From assembly GCA_002366685.1 (NCBI GenBank), contig DFBP01000067.1:1-14628 (forward strand): DNA of 14,628 nucleotides, given 5' to 3'. This document shows, one piece after another, positions 1 to 7,500 of the stretch (the first letter of the stretch is position 1; each line of letters starts with the position of its first letter). The notes under the pieces were generated by a model, which ran no database searches, was not told the DNA's origin, and saw only the letters and a program-made list of their open reading frames with translations. Source of the DNA: Rhodobacterales bacterium UBA3077 (GTDB lineage Bacteria; Pseudomonadota; Alphaproteobacteria; Rhodobacterales; Rhodobacteraceae). A program made the translations under genes and the position numbers.

Positions 1-16
1 ATTCCGCCACCTGGGC
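1..16 (-). tRNA. tRNA-Leu, 5' end only (cut by window edge)
   Basis: Read on the minus strand from base 16 to base 1, the sequence is GCCCAGGTGGCGGAAT. It fits the first 16 positions of a leucine tRNA: a 7-nt acceptor strand (GCCCAGG), T at position 8, G at 10 and A at 14, with the GTGGCGGAAT start of the D-arm that is typical of bacterial tRNA-Leu. A strong promoter sits just upstream on the same strand. The anticodon, variable arm and 3' end lie outside the window, so the isoacceptor cannot be named. The call rests on 16 bases plus the promoter; another class II tRNA is less likely. Confidence 0.72.
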
Positions 17-36
17 AGGTGTCGTTGTGGGGCGTG

Positions 37-63
37 ACTATACCCGAGGGGCGGGGGTGTCAA
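37..63 (-). promoter_or_regulatory. Promoter of the tRNA-Leu gene
   Basis: On the minus strand a perfect -35 hexamer TTGACA (58-63) is followed by TATAGT (37-42), which differs from the -10 consensus at one base. The spacer between these hexamers is 15 bp, shorter than the ideal 17, so the polymerase may use a slightly shifted register. The predicted start near base 30 leaves a leader of about 14 nt before the mature tRNA end at base 16, which is normal for a tRNA gene. The GC-rich spacer ending in GGG-TATA resembles strong stable-RNA promoters of Rhodobacterales as I remember them. Confidence 0.6.
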
Positions 64-66
64 CTT

Positions 67-91
67 GATTGGCGCGGAAAATGCGCCAATC
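67..91. repeat. 9-bp perfect inverted repeat
   Basis: GATTGGCGC (67-75) and GCGCCAATC (83-91) form a perfect 9-bp palindrome around a 7-nt loop (ggaaaat). It lies 3 bp beyond the tRNA promoter -35 box and about 90 bp upstream of the SDR start codon. No T tract follows on either strand, so it does not look like a terminator. It could be an operator for one of the two divergent genes or a stem-loop in the SDR mRNA leader. Its function is unknown. Confidence 0.5.
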
Positions 92-141
92 GCCAAAAAT
101 TTTATACATCTGTTTGAGGGGCACTGATTCTCGCTTGTCGG

Positions 142-158
142 ACCGCTGCTTCAGCGGT
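142..158 (+). repeat. Stem-loop just upstream of the SDR ribosome binding site
   Basis: ACCGCTG (142-148) pairs perfectly with CAGCGGT (152-158) around a 3-nt loop (CTT), and the hairpin ends 4 nt before the Shine-Dalgarno sequence at 163-170. In the transcript it would hold the 5' side of the ribosome binding site structured without covering it. It may stabilise the mRNA or affect ribosome loading. No poly-T follows, so termination is unlikely. Confidence 0.45.
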
Positions 159-162
159 ATGC

Positions 163-170
163 AAGGAGGG
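163..170 (+). promoter_or_regulatory. Strong ribosome binding site that fixes the SDR start
   Basis: AAGGAGGG is almost a full anti-16S match and stands 9 nt before the ATG at 180. This favours 180 over the upstream in-frame ATGs at 69 and 159 and over the weaker option at 192. Confidence 0.7.
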
Positions 171-179
171 AAGCATTTA

Positions 180-1178
180 ATGGAGCGTTCCATGTCAAAT
201 CATCCCCCTATTGTAACCATTTTTGGCGGTTCCGGCTTTGTTGGCCGATATATTACCCAACGTATGGCGCTTGCCGGTTGGCGGGTGCGGGTGGCAGTTC
301 GGCGGCCAAATGAAGCCATGCATGTTTTGCCATATGGCGAAGTTGGGCAGGTAACACTGGTGCAGGCCAATGTGCGGGATGCTGATTCAACCCGCGCCGC
401 GATCAAAGGCGCTGATGCTGTTGTGAACTGTGTCGGGATTTTGGCAGAAAACAGTCGTCAGAAGTTTGATGATGTGCATCGTGTAGCGGCAGCGCGAATA
501 GCGCAGCTTTCGGCTGAGGAACAGGTTGGCAAACTTGTCCACCTTTCAGCGCTGGGCTCTGGCCTGGACTCCGAAAGCGAATATGCGCGTAGCAAAGCGG
601 CGGGCGAGGCGGATGTGCTGGCACATTTCCCTGATGCGGTAGTCCTGAAGCCATCCATCATTTTTGGCAATGAAGACCGGTTCTTCAACCTGTTTGGTGC
701 GATTGCAAGATATTCACCAGTATTGCCAATTGTTGGCGGAAATACCAAATTTCAGCCGGTTTATGTGGATGATGTTGCCGCGGCGGCCGAGGCGGCTATT
801 CTCGGAGATGCAAAAGGCGTATTTGCTTTGGGCGGGCCGGAAGTGGAGACCATGCGCAGCTTGATGGAGCGGTTGCTACGGGTTGTAAGGCGTAAAAAGT
901 TCGTTGTGGACATGCCGTTTGGGCTTGCGCGGATCAATGCGTTCTTTAATGAATTCTGGCACAAGGTGACGCTTGGCATCGTGCCATTGGTGCTCACGCG
1001 GGATCAGGTGAAATTGCTTTCTTCGGATAACGTTGTTCCCGAAGGCGCAAAGGGTTTGGCTGATTTGGGTGTGCAGGCAACGTCGATGGGTGCGGTGTTG
1101 GATGGTTATCTTTACCGTTTCCGTTCGCAGGGGCAGTTTAACGAAGTAACTGACTCGGCTGAAAACCTGCATGGCTAG
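180..1178 (+). CDS. NDUFA9-like NAD(P)-binding SDR (complex I NDUFA9 subunit family protein)
   Basis: This is a 332-aa atypical short-chain dehydrogenase/reductase of the group related to the mitochondrial complex I accessory subunit NDUFA9. An N-terminal Rossmann fold is shown by the nucleotide-binding glycines GGSGFVG at residues 16-22. The catalytic-type YxxxK is intact (Y135, K139), with a serine in HLSALG (S123). The segment LKPSIIFG near 157-163 and the later FQPVYVDDVA are typical of this family, and the C-terminal half is helical and basic. In alphaproteobacteria the protein is usually not encoded with the nuo genes, and its exact role is unclear: complex I assembly or a quinone-related reductase have been proposed for relatives. 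The open frame runs upstream to 69, but the strong ribosome binding site supports 180. The gene ends convergently with uppP. Family assignment is firm; function is not. Confidence 0.88.
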   Translation: MERSMSNHPPIVTIFGGSGFVGRYITQRMALAGWRVRVAVRRPNEAMHVLPYGEVGQVTLVQANVRDADSTRAAIKGADAVVNCVGILAENSRQKFDDVHRVAAARIAQLSAEEQVGKLVHLSALGSGLDSESEYARSKAAGEADVLAHFPDAVVLKPSIIFGNEDRFFNLFGAIARYSPVLPIVGGNTKFQPVYVDDVAAAAEAAILGDAKGVFALGGPEVETMRSLMERLLRVVRRKKFVVDMPFGLARINAFFNEFWHKVTLGIVPLVLTRDQVKLLSSDNVVPEGAKGLADLGVQATSMGAVLDGYLYRFRSQGQFNEVTDSAENLHG

Positions 1179-1190
1179 GCTTCGGTGTTC

Positions 1191-1244
1191 AGGGGGGCTC
1201 GCCCCCCTCTTGCCCTGCGGGCAATTCACCCCGAGGATATTTAC
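1191..1244. terminator. Double-hairpin gene-end element between convergent genes
   Basis: Two hairpins sit between the convergent stop codons. The first pairs AGGGGGG (1191-1197) with CCCCCCT (1202-1208) around the loop CTCG. The second pairs TTGCCC (1210-1215) with GGGCAA (1219-1224) around TGC. Then comes CCCCGAGGATATTT. A GC-rich hairpin, a second small hairpin and a GAGGATATTT tail is a combination I recall at many gene ends in Rhodobacterales genomes. There is no classical T tract, so efficiency as an intrinsic terminator is uncertain; the position suggests it serves one or both genes. Confidence 0.55.
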
Positions 1245-1259
1245 ACAATTTGGATGGCT

Positions 1260-2066
1260 TTAGCTGTAGGCTATGAAAAGCAGCAGTAATCCTAGTGCGA
1301 TACGATAGATCACATATGGGGTGAAGCTTGTGCTTCGTAGCAACCGCATCATTAGGGTCAGGGCTCCAAGGGCGGAAAAAAAGGCGAGCACCGCGGCAAG
1401 ACCGGCCTCTTTGAGCAAGGTCCAGTCACCGGCCTCAACGACATCTTTTCCAAGCAATAGGCCGGAGGCGAGAATGGTCGGGATCGACATCAGCATCGCA
1501 ATCCGGGCACCATCGGTACGTGTGAAACCAAGGCCGCGGGCGGCGGTGATGGTAATACCGGAGCGCGACGTGCCGGGGATCAGCGCGATGGCTTGTGCGA
1601 GCCCCATGAGGAGGGCGTCTTTCCAGTTCCAGCCCTCGGCTTTCCTGATTTCAGGGCCCTTTTTATCTGCGATATAGAGGGCAATGCCAAAGGTTAGCAT
1701 GGTCCAGCCGATGACTTTTATGTTGCGCATCGCGTCCATCGCATCTGCCATTTTCAGGACTAGACCCAAGATGATAACCGGGACGGTGGCAAAACACAGC
1801 AGCAGGAATAATCTGGCCTGCCGGGTGGTGAATTTTCCGGTGAGTGTGTGGGCAAAGCCTGCAACGAGCTGCCCCATATCGCGCCAGAAATAAAGCATAA
1901 CGGCACCCAGAGTGCCGACATGAACGGCCACATCCAGCAAGAGCCCTTGATCTTCCACGTTCAGCAACCTTGGCAGCAAAATAAGATGGCCGGATGAGGA
2001 GACGGGCAGAAACTCGGTAAGGCCTTGAATGAGGGCAAGAAGGAGCAGGTGGAGGAGGCTATCCAT
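1260..2066 (-). CDS. uppP: Undecaprenyl-diphosphate phosphatase (UppP/BacA)
   Basis: This integral inner-membrane enzyme removes a phosphate from undecaprenyl diphosphate. It thereby recycles the lipid carrier for peptidoglycan and other surface polysaccharides, and overexpression of the family gives bacitracin resistance. The 268-aa length is normal. The family's (E/Q)xxxE motif is present as Q14-GLT-E18, followed by the conserved PVSSSGH (21-27). The second signature PGTSRSG is at 164-170 with the key arginine R168. Several hydrophobic helices cover most of the protein, including about 45-60, 86-104, 115-132, 188-205 and 220-240. The start at 2066 has a weak GAAAG Shine-Dalgarno 7-8 nt upstream, and the N-terminus MDSLLHLLLLALIQG lines up with family members. 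It is transcribed alone, divergent from gltD and convergent with the SDR gene. Confidence 0.95.
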   Translation of the reverse strand: MDSLLHLLLLALIQGLTEFLPVSSSGHLILLPRLLNVEDQGLLLDVAVHVGTLGAVMLYFWRDMGQLVAGFAHTLTGKFTTRQARLFLLLCFATVPVIILGLVLKMADAMDAMRNIKVIGWTMLTFGIALYIADKKGPEIRKAEGWNWKDALLMGLAQAIALIPGTSRSGITITAARGLGFTRTDGARIAMLMSIPTILASGLLLGKDVVEAGDWTLLKEAGLAAVLAFFSALGALTLMMRLLRSTSFTPYVIYRIALGLLLLFIAYS

Positions 2067-2093
2067 AATGTGCTTTCAGTTGATTCGAAGCAG

Positions 2094-2122
2094 ACTATAA
2101 CGGCGCGGTATTGCTAGGTCAT
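2094..2122 (-). promoter_or_regulatory. Candidate uppP promoter
   Basis: On the minus strand ATGACC (2117-2122) and TATAGT (2094-2099) are separated by exactly 17 bp. The -10 box matches consensus at five of six positions and the -35 box at four of six. A start near 2087 would give a leader of about 20 nt before the ATG at 2066. The same TATAGT -10 occurs in the tRNA promoter at the left edge. One of the AGGTCA boxes overlaps the -35 hexamer. Confidence 0.38.
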
Positions 2123-2211
2123 TCGCAAACAAAGGTCCAAATATTGACCTAAATATGTTAAAATGGAGCGGGTGTCGCGCGAGAATTCAAAGATTTTTAA
2201 AAAATAGGTCA
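2116..2211. promoter_or_regulatory. Cluster of AGGTC(A) half-sites in the uppP/gltD divergent region
   Basis: AGGTCA occurs at 2116-2121 and 2206-2211 on the plus strand and at 2145-2150 on the minus strand (TGACCT). A further AGGTC lies at 2133-2137 and pairs with GACCT at 2146-2150 as an inverted repeat with an 8-nt spacer. By chance about 0.1 copies of one given hexamer are expected on both strands of this 216-base region, so three exact copies stand out. The arrangement suggests a DNA-binding regulator, but I cannot name it. The surrounding sequence from 2141 to 2250 is AT-rich, and a TATAAA at 2215-2220 could belong to a gltD promoter, although I see no matching -35 box. Confidence 0.4.
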
Positions 2212-2282
2212 GCATATAAACCTTTTCAATGTGCATCAGCCGTTATAAGACGTGTGTTCCAAACCAATAGCCGGAGCAGACC

Positions 2283-3710
2283 ATGGCCAAACAACCGATG
2301 CTTAAATTTGTGGATATATCGCGGGATATGCCCGCAAAACGCAGTGCCGAGGCGCGTACTGGCGACTACCACGAGATTTACGCGGAGTTCGCCGCCAGCA
2401 AGGCCGCTGAGCAGGCCAGCCGGTGCAGCCAGTGTGGGGTGCCCTATTGCCAAAACCACTGCCCACTGCACAATAACATCCCTGACTGGCTGAACCGTAC
2501 CGCGACCGGCCGGTTGCAGGAGGCGTATGAGCTTTCGCAAGCGACCAATACCTTCCCCGAGATTTGCGGTCGCATTTGCCCGCAAGATCGGCTTTGCGAA
2601 GGTAACTGCGTGATCGAACAATCAGGCCACGAGACCGTGACGATTGGTGCGGTCGAGAAATACTTGACCGATACCGCATGGGATAACGGCTGGGTTAAGC
2701 CGCTGGTTGCGCGGGCTGAACTTGGGCAAACCGTTGGAATTATCGGCGCTGGCCCGGGGGGCTTGGCTGCAGCAGAAGAGCTGCGAGCTGAGGGTTACGG
2801 CGTGACGGTTTATGACCGTAACGACCGCGCTGGCGGATTGCTGACCTATGGCATCCCAGGCTTCAAGCTGGAAAAAGACGTGGTTATGCGGCGGGTTGAG
2901 CGGCTGGAGGCTGGCGGAGTCGAGATCATTACCAACTGTAATGTGGGGGAGGATATCACCTTCGCTGAACTGCGCGAAAAGCATGACGCGGTTCTGATTG
3001 CCACAGGTGTTTACAAAAAACGCGGTTTGAAAGCGCCCGGTTCAGGGATTTCGGGGATTGTGCAGGCGCTCGATTATCTGACCACCTCAAACCACCTGAA
3101 CTTTGGTGATGATGTGGACCTTGCCACGCTGGATGCCAAAGGCAAAAAAGTGGTGGTGGTCGGTGGTGGCGATACCGCGATGGACTGCGTGCGCACCGCC
3201 ATCCGCCAAGGGGCGGAATCGGTGAAGTGCCTGTACCGCCGTGATAAAGAAAACATGCCCGGCTCGATGCGTGAAACCCAAAATGCCGAGGAGGAAGGTG
3301 TGCAGTTTGACTGGCTGCGTGCGCCCAAGGCGTTTACCGGTGAGGCTTTTGTGACCGGCGTTCGCGTGGCCAAAATGCGTCTCGGCGCGCCGGATGCCTC
3401 TGGCCGCCGTGCGCCTGAGGAGATTGACGGCGCTGACTATACCGAGGATGCGGATCTGGTGATTCTCGCGCTTGGGTTTGAGCCGGAAAACCTGCCGGAA
3501 ATGTGGGAAACTCCTGAACTGGAAGCTACCCGTTGGGGCACAATCACAGCGCAGCATGATACCCACGCCACCAGCCTCCCCGGCGTTTATGCAGTCGGTG
3601 ACATTGTGCGCGGTGCCAGCCTTGTGGTCTGGGCCATTGCGGACGGGCGCGGGGCAGCGGAAAGCATTTCGGCCTATCTCCGCACGAGTGCGCAGGTGGC
3701 GGCGCAATGA
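2283..3710 (+). CDS. gltD: Glutamate synthase [NADPH], small (beta) subunit
   Basis: GltD takes electrons from NADPH through FAD and passes them through iron-sulfur centres to GltB, which reduces 2-oxoglutarate plus glutamine to two glutamates. The 475-aa length is normal. The N-terminal iron-sulfur domain shows C48, C51, C56, C60 (CSQCGVPYCQNHC) and C95, C99, C105, C109 (CGRICPQDRLCEGNC). The FAD-binding glycines are GAGPGG at 155-160. The NADPH site is VVVVGGGDTAMD around 290-301, followed by the conserved CLYRRDKENMPGS. A final FAD-contact motif is VYAVGDIVRG (435-444). GGAG at 2273-2276 stands 6 nt before the ATG. The stop codon overlaps the next start by ATGA (3707-3710), so the four genes to gltB form one unit. 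The gene is complete with all expected residues. Confidence 0.96.
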   Translation: MAKQPMLKFVDISRDMPAKRSAEARTGDYHEIYAEFAASKAAEQASRCSQCGVPYCQNHCPLHNNIPDWLNRTATGRLQEAYELSQATNTFPEICGRICPQDRLCEGNCVIEQSGHETVTIGAVEKYLTDTAWDNGWVKPLVARAELGQTVGIIGAGPGGLAAAEELRAEGYGVTVYDRNDRAGGLLTYGIPGFKLEKDVVMRRVERLEAGGVEIITNCNVGEDITFAELREKHDAVLIATGVYKKRGLKAPGSGISGIVQALDYLTTSNHLNFGDDVDLATLDAKGKKVVVVGGGDTAMDCVRTAIRQGAESVKCLYRRDKENMPGSMRETQNAEEEGVQFDWLRAPKAFTGEAFVTGVRVAKMRLGAPDASGRRAPEEIDGADYTEDADLVILALGFEPENLPEMWETPELEATRWGTITAQHDTHATSLPGVYAVGDIVRGASLVVWAIADGRGAAESISAYLRTSAQVAAQ

Positions 3711-4150
3711 CAGACCGGACCGGACAATGCCTGTGCGGAGCGGTCAGCTTTAAAGCCGTAGATATGTCTGACACCTTCTCGGCTTGCTATTGCGATTCCT
3801 GCCAACGCTGGGCGGGTGGGCCTTATATGGGTGCAAGTGTGAAAACGGAAAACCTTGAGGTCGATGGGAGTGAAAACATCGGCATCATAAAAACCACCAG
3901 CTTTGCCGAGCGGGCGTTTTGCAAGAAATGCGGGTCAGGCATTTGGTGGCGGTTGACCTTTGGCCAATATGTGGGCAGCACCAGTATTCCGATCGGGTTG
4001 CTCGATGACCGCAGCGGCCTGACGCTAAGTGACGAAATGTATTCGGATTACAAAGACCACACAAACGAGCGGCCCGAAAATGTGGGTCAAATGACTAGCA
4101 CAGAGGCTGAGGCTGTTGTGGCCACCTTCACCGAAGGAGAGCCAGAATGA
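3707..4150 (+). CDS. GFA-family zinc protein (CENP-V/Gfa fold), first copy
   Basis: This 147-aa cytoplasmic protein belongs to the GFA family, named after the glutathione-dependent formaldehyde-activating enzyme of Paracoccus. Most members have no proven reaction. The zinc-ligand cysteines are in the expected places: C8 and C10 (QCLCGAVSF), C27, C29 and C32 (CYCDSCQRW), then C72 and C75 (FCKKCGSG). The IPIGLLDD strand near 94-101 is also typical. The start is the ATG of an ATGA overlap with gltD, with a weak AGGTGG 7 nt upstream, so translation is probably coupled. It is followed by a second GFA gene that clearly shares its motifs (RTGxCLCGAVSF, CQRWAG, CGSG, GLLDD). The operon position suggests a link with glutamate or glutathione metabolism, which is inference only. 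Annotation as formaldehyde-activating enzyme would go too far. Confidence 0.85.
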   Translation: MTDRTGQCLCGAVSFKAVDMSDTFSACYCDSCQRWAGGPYMGASVKTENLEVDGSENIGIIKTTSFAERAFCKKCGSGIWWRLTFGQYVGSTSIPIGLLDDRSGLTLSDEMYSDYKDHTNERPENVGQMTSTEAEAVVATFTEGEPE

Positions 4151-4578
4151 GCCGAACCGGAAAATGCCTGTGCGGCGCGGTGAGTTTCGAGGTTTCAGAC
4201 CTCAACCCCGAGTTTGGCACCTGCCACTGTAAAATGTGCCAGCGCTGGGCGGGTAGTGCCCTGCTGGGGCTGACGATACCGGCGGATACCATCACTTTTT
4301 CCGGCACCGAACACATCCGCCGCTTCCAGTCATCTGACTGGGCCGAGCGGGCTTGGTGCGATCAATGCGGCTCGGGGCTTTGGTATCGGGTAACCGCTGA
4401 AGGGCCTGAGCGAGGCACCTATCACATGCCGGTGGGCTTGCTGGATGACACCGACGGGCTGAAGATGATTAGAGAGATTTTCACCGATGAAATGGCCGAT
4501 GTGGTCGATTTTGCGGGTGAACGTAAAACCATGACAGGCGAGGAAGTTTTTGCCCTGTATGCGCCGAAAGAGGACTAA
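4147..4578 (+). CDS. GFA-family zinc protein, second tandem copy
   Basis: This 143-aa paralogue of the preceding gene has the same zinc-ligand layout: C7 and C9 (KCLCGAVSF), C26, C28 and C31 (CHCKMCQRW), C71 and C74 (WCDQCGSG), then MPVGLLDD near 94-101. It starts at the ATG of an ATGA overlap (4147-4150), with a good AAGGAG at 4134-4139, 7 nt upstream. Its stop is 3 nt before the gltB start. The copies differ across the middle (about 40-65) and at the C-terminus, so the duplication is not recent; both keep all cysteines and both are probably functional. Two different GFA proteins could act on different substrates or form a heteromer. Family assignment is firm, role unknown. Confidence 0.85.
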   Translation: MSRTGKCLCGAVSFEVSDLNPEFGTCHCKMCQRWAGSALLGLTIPADTITFSGTEHIRRFQSSDWAERAWCDQCGSGLWYRVTAEGPERGTYHMPVGLLDDTDGLKMIREIFTDEMADVVDFAGERKTMTGEEVFALYAPKED

Positions 4579-4581
4579 GAC

Positions 4582-7500
4582 ATGACCAAATTTGACCAAA
4601 AATGGGTTGAGAGCCAGCAAGCGCTACGGGCGAAGCTGAACGAAAGCGGCATGTATCGCGAGGCCGAGGAGCACGCCGCGTGCGGCGTTGGATTGGTCGC
4701 AGCCTCAAACGGCGTGCCACAGCGCGCCGTGGTTGAAAACGGCATCAAGGCCTTGAGCGCAATCTGGCACCGTGGCGCGGTAGATGCCGATGGCAAAACC
4801 GGTGACGGCGCGGGGATCCTGCTGCAAATTCCGGTGGAGTTCTTTCAAGAGCAGGTGCGCCGCACCGGCCATGAGCCCGGGGACGAGCTGCTTGCTGTTG
4901 GCATGATCTTCCTGCCGCGCACCAACTTTGGCGCTCAGGAATCCTGCCGTACAATTGTTGAGTCCGAAGTGCTGCGCATGGGCTATTACAGTTACGGCTG
5001 GCGCCACGTGCCGGTGGATGTCTCCTGCCTTGGTGAAAAAGCCAACGCCACCCGCCCCGAGGTCGAGCAAATTCTGATCTCGAATTCCAAAGGCGTGGAT
5101 GAGGAAACCTTCGAGCGCGAGCTTTATGTGATCCGCCGCCGGATCGAAAAAGCCGCTGCTGGCATTGACGGGTTTTACGTCTGCTCGCTTTCGTGCCGGA
5201 GCGTGATTTATAAAGGCATGATGCTGGCCGAGCAGGTATCGGTGTTTTATCCTGATCTGGAAGACGAACGTTTTATCTCGTCTTACGCTGTTTATCACCA
5301 GCGCTATTCAACCAATACTTTCCCGCAGTGGTGGCTGGCGCAACCGTTCCGCATGTTGGCGCATAACGGTGAGATCAACACCCTGAAGGGCAACCTTAAC
5401 TGGATGAAAAGCCACGAGATTCGCATGGCGAGTGCGGCGTTTGGCGATGCGGCTGAGGATATCAAACCGATCGTGGCTGACGGCAGTTCGGATTCCGCTG
5501 CGCTGGATTCGGTTTTCGAGATGATGGTCCGGGCTGGTCGCTCGGCCCCGATGGCCAAAACTATGCTGGTGCCCGAAAGCTGGGCTAACATGGCCACCGC
5601 GATCCCCGAAGCGTGGCAGGACATGTATGCCTATTCCAATTCGGTGATGGAACCATGGGACGGCCCCGCCGCGCTGGCCATGACCGATGGTCGCTGGGTG
5701 GTAGCGGGCCTTGACCGCAACGGCCTGCGCCCGATGCGCTATGTGGTGACCGATGACGGTATGGTCATCGCGGGTTCCGAGGCCGGTATGGTGCCGGTTA
5801 AAACCAGAAACATCGTGCGCAAAGGCGCGCTTGGACCGGGCCAGATGCTGGCGGTTGATCTGAAAGAGGGCAAAATCTGGAAAGATACCGAGCTGAAAAA
5901 CATGCTCGCTGCCAGTCGGCCTTTTGGCGACTGGGCCAAAAATATCACTGATCTTGAGAAGATCGACGAAGGCGATAAAGAGTTCACGATGTTTACCGGC
6001 GAAGCCCTGCGTAAACGTCAGATCGCAGCCGGCTACACGCTCGAAGAGCTTGAAGGCATTTTGCACCCGATGGCCGAAGACGGCAAAGAGGGATTGGCCT
6101 CGATGGGGGATGATACCCCGAGCGCGGTGCTTTCCGAAAAGTATCGCCCACTCAGCCACTTCTTCCGGCAAAATTTCTCTCAGGTGACCAATCCGCCAAT
6201 TGATAGCTTGCGCGAATACCGCGTGATGAGCCTGAAAACCCGTTTCGGGAACCTGAAAAACGTGCTCGACCAAAGCTCGGCGCAAACCGAGATTATCATG
6301 CTGGAAAGTCCGTTTGTTTCGAACACGCGTTTCAAAGCGATGATGAAGTACTTCGGCGAGAGCGCTGTGGTGATTGACTGCACATTCGCCGTGGATGGCA
6401 ACCTTCAAGAGGCGCTGGAAGATATCCGCCAGCAGGCCGAAGAGGCCGTACGCGCGGGCGCAACCCACCTTGTGCTGACCGACGAGCACCAAAGCGAGAG
6501 CAAGGTGCAGATGCCGATGATCTTGGCGAACTCGGCTGTGCATAGCTGGCTGGTGCGCAAAGGTTTGCGGACCTTTACCTCGATCAACGTACGCTCGGCC
6601 GAGTGTATGGATTCCCAATATTTTGCGGTTCTGATCGGCGGCGGTGCGACCACGGTAAACGCCTATCTGGCTGAGGATAGTTTGGCTGATCGCGTAGCGC
6701 GCGGCTTGCTTGACAGCCCCGTTGAGGACGCGATTGCCCGCTACCGTGAAGCCATCGACCAAGGCTTGCTCAAGATCATGTCCAAAATGGGGATATCGGT
6801 GATCTCCTCTTATCGTGGCGGTTTGAACTTTGAGGCTGTGGGGCTATCTCGCGCCATGGTGGCCGAATATTTCCCCGGCATGGTCAGCCGGATTTCCGGG
6901 ATCGGAATCGCGGGCATCCAGCGGAAAATCAGCAAAATCCACGCCAAAGGCTGGCTCGGCGGGCAAGATGTGCTCGATATTGGTGGCTTTTACAAGCTGC
7001 GAAGTACAGGCGAAACCCATGCGTGGGGAGCCTCCAACATGCACCTTCTGCAATCAGCCTGTGACCGGAACTCGTTTGACCTCTGGAAGAAATATTCCAA
7101 GCTCATGCAGTCAGCCCCGCCAATTCACCTGCGGGACCTGCTGGATTTTGAAACCTCTGCCGAGCCGATCCCGTTGGATGAAGTTGAAAGCATTACAAGT
7201 ATCCGCAAGCGGTTTGTGACCCCGGGCATGAGCCTTGGGGCTTTGAGCCCGGAGGCGCACAAAACCCTGAACGTAGCGATGAACCGGATTGGCGCGAAGT
7301 CCAACTCGGGTGAGGGCGGGGAAGACCCGGCGCATTTCCACCCGGAGCCAAATGGCGATAACCCGTCAGCGAAAATCAAGCAGGTGGCTTCGGGTCGCTT
7401 TGGGGTGACTGCGGAATACCTCAACCAGTGTGAGGAGATCGAGATCAAGGTCGCCCAAGGTGCCAAGCCCGGAGAGGGCGGGCAATTGCCCGGCATCAAG

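Noticed and set aside
69..179. N-terminal extension of the NDUFA9-like protein from an ATG at 69
   Set aside because: It would run through both leader stem-loops and adds a stretch unlike the family N-terminus; the near-perfect ribosome binding site at 163-170 supports 180.
2102..2115. Sigma-54-like site (GGCGCGGTATTGCT) upstream of gltD
   Set aside because: The GG-to-GC distance is one base short of the strict -24/-12 spacing, the flanking match is poor, and the site is about 170 bp from gltD.
5308..6762. Long open frame (484 codons) on the minus strand opposite gltB
   Set aside because: The protein has an odd His/Arg-rich composition with no recognisable domain, and it lies wholly within conserved gltB coding sequence; it is a GC-bias shadow.
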